Shown: positions 9,587 to 18,885, counted from the first letter of the stretch. The stretch: 64,000 nt of DNA from Devosia sp. LC5 (GCF_000735585.1 NZ_JNNO01000012.1:248001-312000); one strand, 5' to 3'. The notes: generated by a model from the sequence alone, not told the origin. Numbers and translations: made by a program.

Positions 9587-9665
9587 CGTCATTACCCGGC
9601 TCGTCCGGGCAATCCATGCCGTCGCGTGCGCTGAGATATGGATCCCGGACGAGCCGGGCGATGAC
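9587..9665. repeat. Dispersed palindromic repeat, family A copy 1
   Basis: Two arms, CCCGGCTCGTCCGGGCAATCC and GATCCCGGACGAGCCGGGCG, frame a short spacer, bounded by GTCATTA and GATGAC. Further copies at 44699-44779 and 59038-59118 and a half copy at 56103-56133. It fills most of the 313-base gap between the NDUFA9-like gene and the PadR gene, with the terminator before it and the operator sites after it. Confidence 0.8.
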
Positions 9666-9719
9666 AGCGACGAGGAGATCGAGACCGGCCGCTCCCTCGC
9701 CACCTACAAAAACAATCGT

Positions 9720-9785
9720 AAGATATATCTTGAAATCGCCGTTATCCGCAACGATCTTAGCTTCAACGCAATTCAAAGATATATC
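9720..9785 (+). promoter_or_regulatory. Candidate PadR operator pair
   Basis: A perfect 12-bp palindrome AAGATATATCTT at 9720-9731 and a second AAGATATATC at 9776-9785 lie 66 and 12 bases before the PadR start codon. They stand out as AT-rich dyads in GC-rich DNA. The second overlaps the region just before the GGAG ribosome site, which would suit autorepression. Binding is inferred. Confidence 0.55.
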
Positions 9786-9796
9786 GGAGACACATC

Positions 9797-10534
9797 ATGG
9801 GACAATATTGGCGCGATGGAGAGCCCAATTGGCGCCGGCTTGAAGCCATGGCCCGCCGCAGCTGGGGACAGTTTGCCGGCGGCGCTGGTGGCGATGGCTG
9901 GGGCAATATGGGCGGCAATTTCCGCATCGGGCGCATGCTCGCCTCGGGCGACCTGCGGCTGGTGGCGCTCTATCTCATCGAGCAGCAACCCCGCCATGGC
10001 TATGATCTGATCAAGGCCATCGAGGAAAAATCGGGCGGCTTTTATTCGCCCAGCCCGGGCATCGTCTACCCGGCGCTGACCTTCCTCGAGGAAGCCGGCT
10101 ACGTCACCTCGGAAGCTGATGGCAATAAAAAGCTCTATACCATCACCGATGAAGGCCGCACCCATCTGGCCGACAATCGCGAAGCCATTGAATCAACCCT
10201 GTCATTCCTGGCCAAAGCCGGCGAGCAGATGAACCGCTTCCGCGAATTCGCCAAGGCCGACTGGCCGTTCAACCGCGAACAGGGCCCCGATGTCGGCAAT
10301 CGTCCCCATCATCGTGGTCGCGGCTTTGGCTTCGGTCCCGGCAGTCATGAGCCCGATGCCGACCGCGACCTGCGCGATGTCGTGCCCGAGCTCAACGACG
10401 CCCGCCGCGATCTCAAGGCTGCGCTCAAGAAGGCCCGCGCCGGCTCGCCCGAGCAGCAGCGCGAGGCTGCCGATATCCTGCGCCACGCTGCCGCCCAGAT
10501 CGAGGCCATCGGCGAAGACGACGTCGATATCTGA
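9797..10534 (+). CDS. PadR-family regulator, YqjI-like
   Basis: Transcription repressor of 245 residues. The winged-helix domain (about 48-125) has LRLVALYLIEQQPRHGYDLIKAIEEKSGG followed by YSPSPGIVYPALTFLEEAGYV, very close to E. coli YqjI, the nickel-responsive repressor of the ferric-siderophore reductase yqjH. Unlike E. coli YqjI the N terminus (1-47) is Gly/Trp-rich without a His/Cys cluster; histidines occur instead after residue 160 (NRPHHRGRG). The C-terminal helical part (about 185-240) could mediate dimerisation. The start has GGAG 10 bases upstream. No siderophore reductase gene is adjacent. Palindromic AT-rich sites upstream suggest autoregulation. Confidence 0.85.
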   Translation: MGQYWRDGEPNWRRLEAMARRSWGQFAGGAGGDGWGNMGGNFRIGRMLASGDLRLVALYLIEQQPRHGYDLIKAIEEKSGGFYSPSPGIVYPALTFLEEAGYVTSEADGNKKLYTITDEGRTHLADNREAIESTLSFLAKAGEQMNRFREFAKADWPFNREQGPDVGNRPHHRGRGFGFGPGSHEPDADRDLRDVVPELNDARRDLKAALKKARAGSPEQQREAADILRHAAAQIEAIGEDDVDI

Positions 10535-10538
10535 GTAA

Positions 10539-10572
10539 ATTATGGGGCGCCGCAAGTATGGCGCCCCATAAT
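10539..10572 (+). terminator. Long stem-loop after the PadR gene
   Basis: Perfect 13-bp inverted repeat (ATTATGGGGCGCC at 10539-10551, GGCGCCCCATAAT at 10560-10572) with an 8-base loop, starting 4 bases after the PadR stop. No T tract follows, so it may terminate weakly, protect the mRNA 3' end, or act on both strands. Confidence 0.55.
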
Positions 10573-10625
10573 ACCTATCTAATACCTCTTTCGCCGGCCC
10601 CAGCTGACATGTTAGCCTCGCCGCC

Positions 10626-13556
10626 ATGCAGCAAGCCGCCCTCTCATCCTCCCCCGTCCATCAGCCCACGCCCGACCGCATCGCGGCCGGCGAGCGCCTT
10701 GTCGCCCGCCTCAAGGGGCAAATTGGTGGGCGCATGTTTACCGATGCGTTGATGACCTATGCCTGGAGCGGGGACGCCAGTTCCTACCGGCTGGTGCCGG
10801 CCGCCGTGGTCTTCATCAATTCCGAGGATGAGGTGCGCGCGGTGATCAAGGCCTGCCGCGCCGAACAGCTACCCCTCACTTTCCGCGCCGCCGGCACTTC
10901 GCTCTCGGGTCAGGCCGTCACCGATGGCGTCCTGGCCGTATTGGGCGATGGCTGGCGCAAGCTCGATATCCATCCCGGCGCTGACCAGATTACGCTGGGG
11001 CCGGCCATCATTGTCGCCCAGGCCAATGCCGCGCTCAAGAAATTCGACCGCAAGATCGGTCCCGATCCCGCGAGCCAGGCCACCTGCAAGATTGGCGGCG
11101 TGGTCAACAATAATTCCTCGGGCATGTGCTGCGGCGTTGCCCAGAACACCTATCACACCATGGCGCGCCTGCGGATCGTGCTGGCCGATGGCACCGCACT
11201 CGATTCAGGCGATCCGGCTTCCTGCGACGCCTTCCGCATCAGCCACGCCAATATGCTTGACGCCATCCATGACCTGCATCACCAGGTCATGGCCGACCCC
11301 GATCTGGTCGCGTTGATCAAAAAGAAATACCGCATCAAGAACACGGTGGGCTATTCGCTCAATGCGCTGGTCGATTATCACGACCCGCTCGATATCCTGA
11401 TCCACCTCATGGTGGGCTCCGAAGGCACGCTCGGTTTCGTTTCCGAGGTCACCTACAATACAGTCCCCGAACACCCCTTCAAATCGACCGCATTGGTGCC
11501 CTTTCCAGACCCCTATGCTGCTGCCAGTGCTATCAGTGTGTTAGCCAATAATGGGGTTCAGGTGACAACTGGTGTCACCGCCGCCGAATATATCGAGCGC
11601 CGCGCGCTGGCCACGGTGGAGCACCTCGCCCCCATGGCGCCGCTCCTGCCCTGGCTCACCGACAACTCGCCCGCCGTACTCATCGACGTCACGGCGCCCA
11701 CCGCCCAAGAGCTTGAAACAGAAGTCGAAAAAGCCGTTGCGATCCTCTCGGCCAATGGCGCGACCCATATCGATTTTTCGACCGACGAAGCCCGTTCCCA
11801 CGCTCTCTGGGATATCCGCAAGGGCTTCTTCGCCTCGGGCGGCGCTGCCCGTCCCAAGGGCACCTCCATGCTCACCGAGGACGTCGCCGCGCCCATCGAT
11901 CGGCTGGCCGATTTCGTCATCGCCATGCGCAATCTGCTTGATGATCACGGCTATGAAGACGCCATCATTTTCGGCCACGCCTTGGCAGGAAACCTGCATT
12001 TCCAGATGAGCGACGATTTCGCGGCGCCCGGCGCGGCGGAAAAATTCGATATGTTTTCCAAGGCCCTGTCCGGCCTGGTCTCGATCCAATTCGGCGGCTC
12101 GCTCAAGGCTGAACATGGCACCGGCCGCGCCATCGCGCCCTTTGTCGAGGCCGAATGGGGCCCCAAGGCCTATGGCCTGATGCACCAGATCAAGGCCCTG
12201 TTCGATCCCGAAAACCTGCTCAATCCCGGCGTGCTGCTCAATGCCGATGACAAGGTGCATATCAAGCATCTCAAGGTCATGCCGCTGGCCGATGAACTGG
12301 TGGACATGTGCATCGAATGCGGCTTCTGCGAGCCGGCCTGCCCCAGCCACCAGATGACGCTATCGCCGCGCCAGCGCATCGCCGTCACCCGCGAGCGCGA
12401 ACGCCTGCGCGTCAGTGGCGAAAATCCCGAACGGCTGGCGATCCTCGACCGCGACTTCCAATATCCCGGCCTCGACACTTGCGCCGCCTGTAATCTCTGC
12501 TCCCTGCGCTGCCCCGTCGGCATTGAAACCGGCACCATGATCATCGGCCAGCGCGGTCAGCGCCGCGGCAGCACCGCCCGTTCGGTGGCCGGCTTTGCCG
12601 CCGATCACACCGGCAGCGTCGAAGCCTTCATGCGCGGCGGCGTGGCCCTGGCCGATATGGCCCGCGCCATCATCCCCGCGCCCGCGCTGGAGGCCATCAC
12701 CGAAACCGCCCGCCGCGCCAGTGGCAATCGCATTCCGCGCCTCTCCCGTGCGCTGCGTCACGGTCCCGGCGCGCCCAAGGCACCGGCAAAAGTCTCGCGG
12801 GACGATCCACGCGACACCGGCTTCCCTCTGCCCATCGTGCAAGGCGACCGGCAGAAAATCGTCTATTTCCCCTCCTGCGCCAGCCGCATGTTCGGCGCGC
12901 CGCAAACCGGCGAGAACTTGCTGCCGGTCACTGACGCCATGCTGGCTTTGCTCGACCGGGCCGGGTTCGATGTCACCATGCCCGAGCATCTGAATGGCCA
13001 ATGCTGCGGACAGCCCTTCCAGTCCAAGGGTTTCCCCGAACAGGCAACTGAGGTGGGCGGCGCGCTCAAGCGCGAGCTCTCCGCTCTCAGCGATGGCGGC
13101 GCGGTATCGGTCGTCACCGACGCTTCCACCTGCGCCAAGCACCTCAAGGAATTCCCCGGCACTGCGCCCGTACTCGACTCGGCGCAATTCCTCGTCACTC
13201 ATGTGCTGCCGCGCCTGACCATCACGCAGAAGCTGCCGACGGTGGCCGTACACCACAATTGCTCGGCCCAGCGCCTCAAGGAACAGCCCTCCACCGAAGC
13301 CATTGCCTGCGCCTGCGCCGAGCATATTGCCGTGCTCAGTTCCGTCACCTGCTGCGGTTATGCCGGCGACAAGGGCCTGTTCTTCCCCGAACTCAACCAG
13401 CACGCCACCCGCTTCGCCAAAAATGACATACCTGCAGGATGCACGCTGGGCGTCTCGACAGTCTCCACCTGCGCCTCGGGGCTGAGTGAGCATGCGGGCG
13501 TGCCGTTCGTGGGCCTGGCGAGTTTGTTGGAGTGGGCCAGCCGGCCGCTGCACTAA
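10626..13556 (+). CDS. FAD- and Fe-S-containing dehydrogenase (D-lactate / D-2-hydroxyacid type)
   Basis: 976-residue fusion of an FAD-linked oxidase (GlcD-type) and a GlpC/CCG iron-sulfur module, architecture of YdiJ and Dld-II enzymes that oxidise D-2-hydroxy acids and pass electrons to quinone. PCMH FAD domain near 65-250 (LPLTFRAAGTSLSGQAVTDG; CKIGGVVNNNSSGMCCG), FAD oxidase C-terminal domain to about 540 (AEHGTGRAIAPFVE), two 4Fe-4S motifs CIECGFCEPACP and CAACNLCSLRCP, and two CCG domains (NGQCCGQPFQSKGF, VTCCGYAGDKGLFFPELN). The substrate cannot be read from sequence: D-lactate and D-2-hydroxyglutarate are both possible. It begins 54 bases after the PadR stem-loop with only a weak ribosome site. 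Confidence 0.88.
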   Translation: MQQAALSSSPVHQPTPDRIAAGERLVARLKGQIGGRMFTDALMTYAWSGDASSYRLVPAAVVFINSEDEVRAVIKACRAEQLPLTFRAAGTSLSGQAVTDGVLAVLGDGWRKLDIHPGADQITLGPAIIVAQANAALKKFDRKIGPDPASQATCKIGGVVNNNSSGMCCGVAQNTYHTMARLRIVLADGTALDSGDPASCDAFRISHANMLDAIHDLHHQVMADPDLVALIKKKYRIKNTVGYSLNALVDYHDPLDILIHLMVGSEGTLGFVSEVTYNTVPEHPFKSTALVPFPDPYAAASAISVLANNGVQVTTGVTAAEYIERRALATVEHLAPMAPLLPWLTDNSPAVLIDVTAPTAQELETEVEKAVAILSANGATHIDFSTDEARSHALWDIRKGFFASGGAARPKGTSMLTEDVAAPIDRLADFVIAMRNLLDDHGYEDAIIFGHALAGNLHFQMSDDFAAPGAAEKFDMFSKALSGLVSIQFGGSLKAEHGTGRAIAPFVEAEWGPKAYGLMHQIKALFDPENLLNPGVLLNADDKVHIKHLKVMPLADELVDMCIECGFCEPACPSHQMTLSPRQRIAVTRERERLRVSGENPERLAILDRDFQYPGLDTCAACNLCSLRCPVGIETGTMIIGQRGQRRGSTARSVAGFAADHTGSVEAFMRGGVALADMARAIIPAPALEAITETARRASGNRIPRLSRALRHGPGAPKAPAKVSRDDPRDTGFPLPIVQGDRQKIVYFPSCASRMFGAPQTGENLLPVTDAMLALLDRAGFDVTMPEHLNGQCCGQPFQSKGFPEQATEVGGALKRELSALSDGGAVSVVTDASTCAKHLKEFPGTAPVLDSAQFLVTHVLPRLTITQKLPTVAVHHNCSAQRLKEQPSTEAIACACAEHIAVLSSVTCCGYAGDKGLFFPELNQHATRFAKNDIPAGCTLGVSTVSTCASGLSEHAGVPFVGLASLLEWASRPLH

Positions 13557-13638
13557 GCCGGGTGAGGGGGCAAAAGCCCCGCCCTTCACACATCGCCCGC
13601 AAAAGGCTACTGAACCCTTCAGCAAGCCCCGGACGTTC

Positions 13639-14832
13639 ATGACCATCACCACACACATTACCAGCCTCGGCCACAAGGGCGAGGGTGTCACCGAGATCGA
13701 CGGCACCAAGATCTTCGTGCCGCTGACCCTGCCCGGCGAAATGGTGGAGATCACCGCCGACGGCGAACGCGGCACGCTGGTCTCGGTGCTCGAATCGGCC
13801 GCCAGCCGCATCACGCCATTCTGCCCGCATTTCGGCGCCTGTGGCGGCTGCCAGCTGCAGCACATGGACAGAGCCAGCTACGAAACGTTTAAGACCGGGC
13901 TGGTTGAAATCCCGCTGCGCTTCGCCGGGCTCGACCACAAAGTCACCCGTTTCATCGACGCCGCCGGCAATGGCCGCCGCCGCGCGACGCTCCATGCCCG
14001 CAAGGAAGGCGCCGGCTATATGCGGCTGCGCAGCCATCAGGTGCATGATCTGGATGCCTGCCCGATCCTGGTGCCCGAACTGGCCCGCGCCCCCGATATC
14101 GCTCGCGCCGTCATGGCGGCTCTGGGCGAGGCCGATGTGAGCTTTACCGCGACCGTTTCCGGCCTCGACGTCGCCGTGCGCACCGAGAAGAAGCAGGCCC
14201 GCGCCGATCGGCTGCAGCCGCTGGTCGGCCGCTTCCGGCTGGCGCGATTGGCGCTCAACGGCGAAATGATCCTGCAAGCCCAGGCGCCGATCATCGCCAT
14301 GGGCCGCGCCCAGGTCGAACTGCCCATTGGCAGCTTTTTGCAGGCCACCGAAGCCGCCGAGACTATCCTGTCCGAATACGTGCTGAACGCCGTCGGCAAG
14401 GCCAAGAGCGTGGCCGACCTGTTCTGCGGCATCGGCCCCTTTGCCCTGCGGCTGGCCGAACAACGGCCGGTTTCGGCTTTCGACAGCGACAAACCCGGCA
14501 TTCTGGCGCTCGACAAGGCCCGCCGCTTCACCAAGGGCCTGCGCGAGATCATCGCCAAGCCGCGCGACCTGTTCCGCGACCCACTCACCCAGTTCGAATT
14601 GCCCTATGAGGCAGTGGTGCTCGATCCGCCCCGCGCCGGCGCCGAGGCGCAGGTGCGCGAACTGGCCAAGTCCAAGGTGAAGACCGTGGTGATGGTCGCC
14701 TGCGATAGCAGGACCTTTGCTCGTGATGCTGCGATCTTGGTGGGCGCCGGCTATGTCATGAGCGATCTGGTGGCGGTCGACCAGTTCACCCAATCCACCC
14801 ATATCGAGATCGCGGCCACCTTCCGCCGCTGA
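13639..14832 (+). CDS. TrmA/RlmD-type RNA m5U methyltransferase
   Basis: SAM-dependent uracil-C5 RNA methyltransferase, 397 residues. N-terminal TRAM-like domain (about 1-55), then the Fe-S cysteines C62, C68, C71 (CPHFGACGGC) and C141. SAM site LFCGIGPFALRLA at about 261-273, substrate motif VLDPPRAG at 327, catalytic Cys355 in VACDSRTFARD and Glu390 in STHIEIAA. It could act on 23S rRNA (RlmC/RlmD-like) or tRNA; sequence alone does not decide. Start at 13639 set by homology: MTITTHITSLGHKGEG opens the TRAM domain. It follows the FAD/Fe-S gene by 82 bases. Confidence 0.88.
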   Translation: MTITTHITSLGHKGEGVTEIDGTKIFVPLTLPGEMVEITADGERGTLVSVLESAASRITPFCPHFGACGGCQLQHMDRASYETFKTGLVEIPLRFAGLDHKVTRFIDAAGNGRRRATLHARKEGAGYMRLRSHQVHDLDACPILVPELARAPDIARAVMAALGEADVSFTATVSGLDVAVRTEKKQARADRLQPLVGRFRLARLALNGEMILQAQAPIIAMGRAQVELPIGSFLQATEAAETILSEYVLNAVGKAKSVADLFCGIGPFALRLAEQRPVSAFDSDKPGILALDKARRFTKGLREIIAKPRDLFRDPLTQFELPYEAVVLDPPRAGAEAQVRELAKSKVKTVVMVACDSRTFARDAAILVGAGYVMSDLVAVDQFTQSTHIEIAATFRR

Positions 14833-14943
14833 TCATCACATTGTTCCGGCGGGCGCAACCCTTGCCACGGGACCGCGTTGGGAAACCCATCAAGCAAACA
14901 AGCGACTGCGTGGGGCGGGCGTTGTTGTGAATGGAGCAAACCC

Positions 14944-15363
14944 ATGCAATTTCTAAATACTAGCCTTGTCGCCGGCCTGCTCTTGGCCAGCTCCATCCCC
15001 GCTTTCGCCCAGGATGCAGCGCCCGCCGAGGGTGAGGCAGCCCTTGCCGCCGATCCGAGCGGCGATTTCGTTGATGAATACGGCACCTCGTTCAGCTTCA
15101 CCCTTTGCGGCGACAGCGGTACCGACCTTTGCGGTGTGCTGACCAATCTCGAGGGTGAATCGGCCACCGAGGAAAACCTGGCCTTTGTCGGCAAGCAGGT
15201 GATGCAGGCCCAGCAAACCGCTCCCAATGAATGGAAGGGTTCGCTGAGCGCCGGCGGGCTGACAGCCGATGCCACCATTACCCAGACCGGCCCCGATACG
15301 ATCGAAATCCAGGGCTGCCGCGCCGGCATTTTGTGCCAGACGCTGGCCTATAACCGGGTCTAG
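14944..15363 (+). CDS. Secreted DUF2147-like protein
   Basis: 139 residues with a clear signal peptide (FLNTSLVAGLLLASSIPAFA) and four cysteines in the mature part. CGDSGTDLCGVLTNLEG and the end IQGCRAGILCQTLAYNRV resemble DUF2147, a family of small periplasmic lipocalin-like proteins of unknown function. Start at 14944 has GGAG upstream. Its TAG stop shares a CTAG with the stop of the converging isomerase gene. Confidence 0.7.
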   Translation: MQFLNTSLVAGLLLASSIPAFAQDAAPAEGEAALAADPSGDFVDEYGTSFSFTLCGDSGTDLCGVLTNLEGESATEENLAFVGKQVMQAQQTAPNEWKGSLSAGGLTADATITQTGPDTIEIQGCRAGILCQTLAYNRV

Positions 15364-16184
15364 CAGACCGTAGCGACGCGGTCCTTGATCACGGCGAGAA
15401 CCTCGTCGCCGGGGCGTTTCCACCAATTGTCGGCGGAGAAGATTTCCACTTCCTGCGGCCCGAAAAACCCGGCATCTTCAATCATTTGGCGGATGCCAGG
15501 CAGGTCGATGACGCCGTCGCCCATCATGCCGCGATCGAGCAGCATGTCCTTGGTGGGCACCAGCCAATCGCAGATATGGTGGGCGAAAATCCGGTTCATG
15601 CGGCCGGCGCGGGCGATGGCCTGGGCCAGCCTTGGGTCCCACCAGACGTGGTAGACGTCGATGGCGACGCCGACGGTTTCGCCCAGCGTTTCGCAGATAT
15701 CGAGCGCCTGATCGATCGTGTTCACGCAGGCGCGGTCGGCGGCATACATGGGGTGCAGCGGCTCAATGGCAATTCTGACGCCCGAGGCCTTGGCATGGGG
15801 CAGCATGGCGGCGATGCCGTCGCTGACCATTTGCCGCGCGCCCGTTAAGTCCTTGGAACTCCCCGGTAATCCGCCGACGACCAGCACGAGGCAATCGGCA
15901 TTGAGCGCGGCTGCTTCATCGATCGCCCGCAAATTATCGTCGATATTGGCCTGCCGTCCGGCAGCACTTTCGGCCGGGAACATGCCGCCGCGGCAGACGC
16001 CGGTGACCTGGATCTTGTTGTCGCGCACAATGCGGGCGGCTTCGTCCAGGCCAATGGCGGCGATCTGGTCGCGCCAGGGGGAAATGGCGGTGATTCCGGC
16101 CTTGAGGCACCCGTCCACGGCTTCCTTGAAGCCCCAGACCTGACGGGTAGTGGCCAGGTTCAAAGAGATAGCACGCTGGGTCAT
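15360..16184 (-). CDS. Sugar phosphate isomerase/epimerase, TIM barrel
   Basis: Xylose isomerase-like TIM barrel of the AP endonuclease 2 superfamily, 274 residues, probably isomerising or epimerising a keto-sugar. Metal-ligand-like acidic residues occur in RIAIEPLHPMYAADRACVN, GVAIDVYHVWW and GPQEVEIFSADNWW, with His in AHHICDW. Its ATG overlaps the stop of the DUF993 gene by one base (TAATG), so the two are translationally coupled. It is the last gene of the minus-strand arm of the sugar island; the substrate is unknown. Confidence 0.85.
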   Translation of the reverse strand: MTQRAISLNLATTRQVWGFKEAVDGCLKAGITAISPWRDQIAAIGLDEAARIVRDNKIQVTGVCRGGMFPAESAAGRQANIDDNLRAIDEAAALNADCLVLVVGGLPGSSKDLTGARQMVSDGIAAMLPHAKASGVRIAIEPLHPMYAADRACVNTIDQALDICETLGETVGVAIDVYHVWWDPRLAQAIARAGRMNRIFAHHICDWLVPTKDMLLDRGMMGDGVIDLPGIRQMIEDAGFFGPQEVEIFSADNWWKRPGDEVLAVIKDRVATVC

Positions 16185-17353
16185 TACGCTAACACACTGT
16201 TGACGTTGAGAACCGCTTTCATGCGTGAAACCGCCAATTCAGGGTCACTCAAAACCCGCGCCTTGTCGGCGAGGCGGAACAGCTGCGCGAGATGCTGCAC
16301 CGAGCGGGTTGATTGCTGCCCGCCGATCATCTGGAAATGGTTCTGCAGCCCATTGAGATAGGCGAGGAAGACCACGCCGGTTTTGTAGAACCGGGTGGGG
16401 GCTGCAAAGATATGCCGGCTGAGCGGCACGGTGGGTTCGAGCAGGTCGAAGAATTCATTGGTATTGCCACGGCCCAAGGCGGCCAGGCCCGCCGAGGCGG
16501 CCGGGGCGATGGCGTCGAAAATGCCGAGCAGGGCGTGGGAATAGCCAGCATCGTCGCCGGCGATCAGTTCGGCATAGTTGAAATCGTCCCCGGTATACAT
16601 CTTGACCGAAGCGGGCAGGCGGCGGCGCATGTCGATTTCCTTTTCCGCCGAGAGCAGGGAAATCTTGATGCCATCGACCTTGTCGGCATGAGCGGCAATC
16701 ACGTCGAGGCAGACATCCATGGCCTCTTCATGGCTGCCCTTGCCCCAATAGCCGGCCAGCGCCGGATCGAACATTTCGCCCAGCCAATGCATGATGACGG
16801 GTTGCTTGACCTGGCTGAGGATGCGGCCATAGACCTTGGCGTAATCGTCGGGCGACTTGGCCGACGCAGCCAGCGCACGTGATGCCATCAGGATGATCTG
16901 TCCGCCTTCGCCTTCGACAAAGCCGACCTGTTCTTCATAGGCCTTGATGATGGTGTCGATGCTGACATCGGGGCCGGGGGCCAGGTGGTCGGTGCCTGCG
17001 CCATAGGCGATCAGGCTATCGTCGCGCGTACGGGCCTCGGCCTGAGCGCGGCGGATCAATTCCTGCGCCTCGGCCCAGCCCAGGCCCATGCCGCGCTGGG
17101 CGGTATCCATGGCTTCGGCAACGCCGAGCCCGAGGTCCCAAAGGCGATGGCGGAATTTGAGGGTCGTGTCCCAATCGATGGCGGGTGTGAGCCATGGATC
17201 GTTATTGGCCAGCGGATCGGCCACCACATGGGCGGCGGCGTAAGCGATGCGCGGGAAATCAGTGGCCTTGTGGCGGACAAAGGGGATGGGCTCCCCGGTG
17301 AGAGTGTAGGGCGTGATGGAGCGGTCTGGATTGGGCAGGTTGATGCTGGTCAT
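16184..17353 (-). CDS. DUF993 family, dihydrodipicolinate synthase-like
   Basis: 389-residue protein of the DUF993 family, a divergent branch of the class I aldolase DapA-like superfamily. The TIM-barrel character shows in QPVIMHWLGEMFDPALAGYWG, DKVDGIKISLLSAEKE (candidate Schiff-base Lys in GIKIS) and VKMYTGDDFNYAELI. No member that I know of has a firmly assigned reaction; a retro-aldol step on a sugar-derived keto acid would fit the neighbours. It is coupled to the isomerase downstream; the 169-base gap to the upstream dehydrogenase holds a palindromic repeat. Confidence 0.82.
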   Translation of the reverse strand: MTSINLPNPDRSITPYTLTGEPIPFVRHKATDFPRIAYAAAHVVADPLANNDPWLTPAIDWDTTLKFRHRLWDLGLGVAEAMDTAQRGMGLGWAEAQELIRRAQAEARTRDDSLIAYGAGTDHLAPGPDVSIDTIIKAYEEQVGFVEGEGGQIILMASRALAASAKSPDDYAKVYGRILSQVKQPVIMHWLGEMFDPALAGYWGKGSHEEAMDVCLDVIAAHADKVDGIKISLLSAEKEIDMRRRLPASVKMYTGDDFNYAELIAGDDAGYSHALLGIFDAIAPAASAGLAALGRGNTNEFFDLLEPTVPLSRHIFAAPTRFYKTGVVFLAYLNGLQNHFQMIGGQQSTRSVQHLAQLFRLADKARVLSDPELAVSRMKAVLNVNSVLA

Positions 17354-17379
17354 TTTTCCTCAAAGCCTCAACAAACGCG

Positions 17380-17480
17380 GTGTCACCCCGGCGCAGGCCG
17401 GGGTCCATGCTGTGTTCCCTCCCAGCATTCGATGTCGCTGAAGGTCTTCAGCATGGATTCCGGCCTGCGCCGGAATGACA
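17380..17480. repeat. Dispersed palindromic repeat, family B copy 1
   Basis: Arms GTCACCCCGGCGCAGGCCGG and CCGGCCTGCGCCGGAATGAC enclose a spacer with GCTGAAGGTCTTCAGC. A second copy lies at 41482-41583. It separates the dehydrogenase from the DUF993 gene inside one presumed operon, where its RNA hairpin could affect relative expression. Confidence 0.78.
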
Positions 17481-17522
17481 TCGAGGTTGTGAGGGGCCGG
17501 GTGAGGGGGCCTTTGGCCCCTC

Positions 17523-18674
17523 CTAGAAATCCAGCTTCGGCACGTCGAGCCAGCGGCGTTCGGCCCAGCTTTTGAGGCCGAGTTCGGCCAGTTGCACGCC
17601 CTTGGCTCCGGCTTCGAGGCCATATTCCCATGGCGCGTCTTCGGCGACGTGCTTCAAGAACATTTCCCACTGCGCCTTGAAGCCATTCTGGGCCGGCCAA
17701 TTGTCCGGCACTTCTTCCCAATCGTTGAAGAAGTTCATGGTCTGGGGCTGGTCGGGATTCCATACCGGCTTGGGCGTGTTGACGCGATGCTGGCTCCAGC
17801 ATTTGTGCAGCCCTGCAACGGCTGAACCGTGGGTGCCATCGACATGGAAGGTCACCAGATCATCGCGGCGAACGCGGGTCGTCCAGCTCGAATTGATCTG
17901 GGCGATCACCCCGCCTTCCAGCTCGAACGTGGCATAGGCCGCGTCATCGGTATCGGCCTTGTAGCGGTTGCCCTTCTCGTCGACGCGCTCGGGAATATGC
18001 GTGGCGCCCAGGCACGAGACGGCCTTGACCTCGCCGAACAGGTTATCGAGCACATAGCGCCAGTGGCACAGCATATCGAGAATGATGCCGCCGCCATCGG
18101 CCTTGCGATAGTTCCAGGAGGGGCGCTGGGCGGGCTGCCAATCGCCCTCGAACACCCAATAACCAAACTCGCCGCGCACGGAGAGAATGTCGCCAAAGAA
18201 GCCGGAGTCGCGCAGCATCTTGAGCTTCATCAGGCCTGGCAGGAACAGCTTGTCCTGCACCACGCCATGCTTGAGGCCCGAGGCGCGGGCGGTTTTGGCG
18301 AGGTTGACGGCAATCTCGAGGGAATCGCTGGTCGGCTTTTCGCAATAGACATGCTTGCCGGCAGCCAATGCCTTTTCGATCAGGCTGGCGCGCATCAGCG
18401 TGGTGCCGGCATCGAAGAAGACTGTGTCATCGGGATTGGCCAGGGCCGCGTCGAGATCGGAACTCCAGCGGGCAATATTGTGCTTCCTGGCCAGCCGCTC
18501 GATCTTGTCGGCATCGCGGCCGACGATGATGGGGTCAACGATCAGCCGGTCGCCATTGGAGAGCGCAATACCGCCCTGGTCGCGAATGGCCAGGATCGAG
18601 CGCACCAGGTGCTGATTGTAACCCATGCGGCCGGTCACGCCATGCATGATCAGCCCAAGCCGTTGTTCCGCCAT
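17523..18674 (-). CDS. Gfo/Idh/MocA oxidoreductase (first of three)
   Basis: NAD(P)-dependent sugar or polyol dehydrogenase, 383 residues. Rossmann domain at the N terminus (LIMHGVTGRMGYNQHLVRS is a variant of the usual GxGxxG), VYCEKPTS at about 110 (the family EKP motif with catalytic Lys) and DMLCHWRYVLDN with the conserved His. The region DWQPAQRPSWNYRKADGGG is typical of the C-terminal beta domain. Start at 18674 chosen by GGGAGGA upstream. It heads the minus-strand arm; an operator-like dyad lies 30 bases upstream. Confidence 0.87.
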   Translation of the reverse strand: MAEQRLGLIMHGVTGRMGYNQHLVRSILAIRDQGGIALSNGDRLIVDPIIVGRDADKIERLARKHNIARWSSDLDAALANPDDTVFFDAGTTLMRASLIEKALAAGKHVYCEKPTSDSLEIAVNLAKTARASGLKHGVVQDKLFLPGLMKLKMLRDSGFFGDILSVRGEFGYWVFEGDWQPAQRPSWNYRKADGGGIILDMLCHWRYVLDNLFGEVKAVSCLGATHIPERVDEKGNRYKADTDDAAYATFELEGGVIAQINSSWTTRVRRDDLVTFHVDGTHGSAVAGLHKCWSQHRVNTPKPVWNPDQPQTMNFFNDWEEVPDNWPAQNGFKAQWEMFLKHVAEDAPWEYGLEAGAKGVQLAELGLKSWAERRWLDVPKLDF

Positions 18675-18703
18675 CCGAAAATCCTCCCAATCAGGCATTC
18701 TGT

Positions 18704-18723
18704 GTAACTGTTTAGTTACTTAG
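18704..18723. promoter_or_regulatory. Candidate TetR operator, copy 1
   Basis: GTAACTGTTTAGTTACTTAG; the inner TAACT-GTTT-AGTTA is a perfect 5-bp dyad. It matches 16 of 20 bases with the site at 19714-19733. It lies 30 bases before the dehydrogenase start and 163 bases before the divergent TetR gene, a typical place for a repressor site. Confidence 0.6.
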
Positions 18724-18885
18724 GTACACGCGGTGCCGGCCTGCCGTCAAGATGGCATTGTGCGATTGCGGGGGCGTATCGCGGTGCGGGCTGCTGGGCC
18801 CGGCCTTTACCCCAAGGGCTGGCGCTGCTATCTGAAGAGTTCAAGGCAAGCCGGGGTAACCGGCCCGTTCACACAGCGAGGCTCC

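Noticed and set aside
9587..9665. Possible insertion-sequence end or att site
   Set aside because: Same element recurs elsewhere without a transposase, target duplication or integrase nearby.
11541..13865. Minus-strand frames opposite the FAD/Fe-S dehydrogenase
   Set aside because: Overlap the verified dehydrogenase and the methyltransferase start; no recognisable domain.
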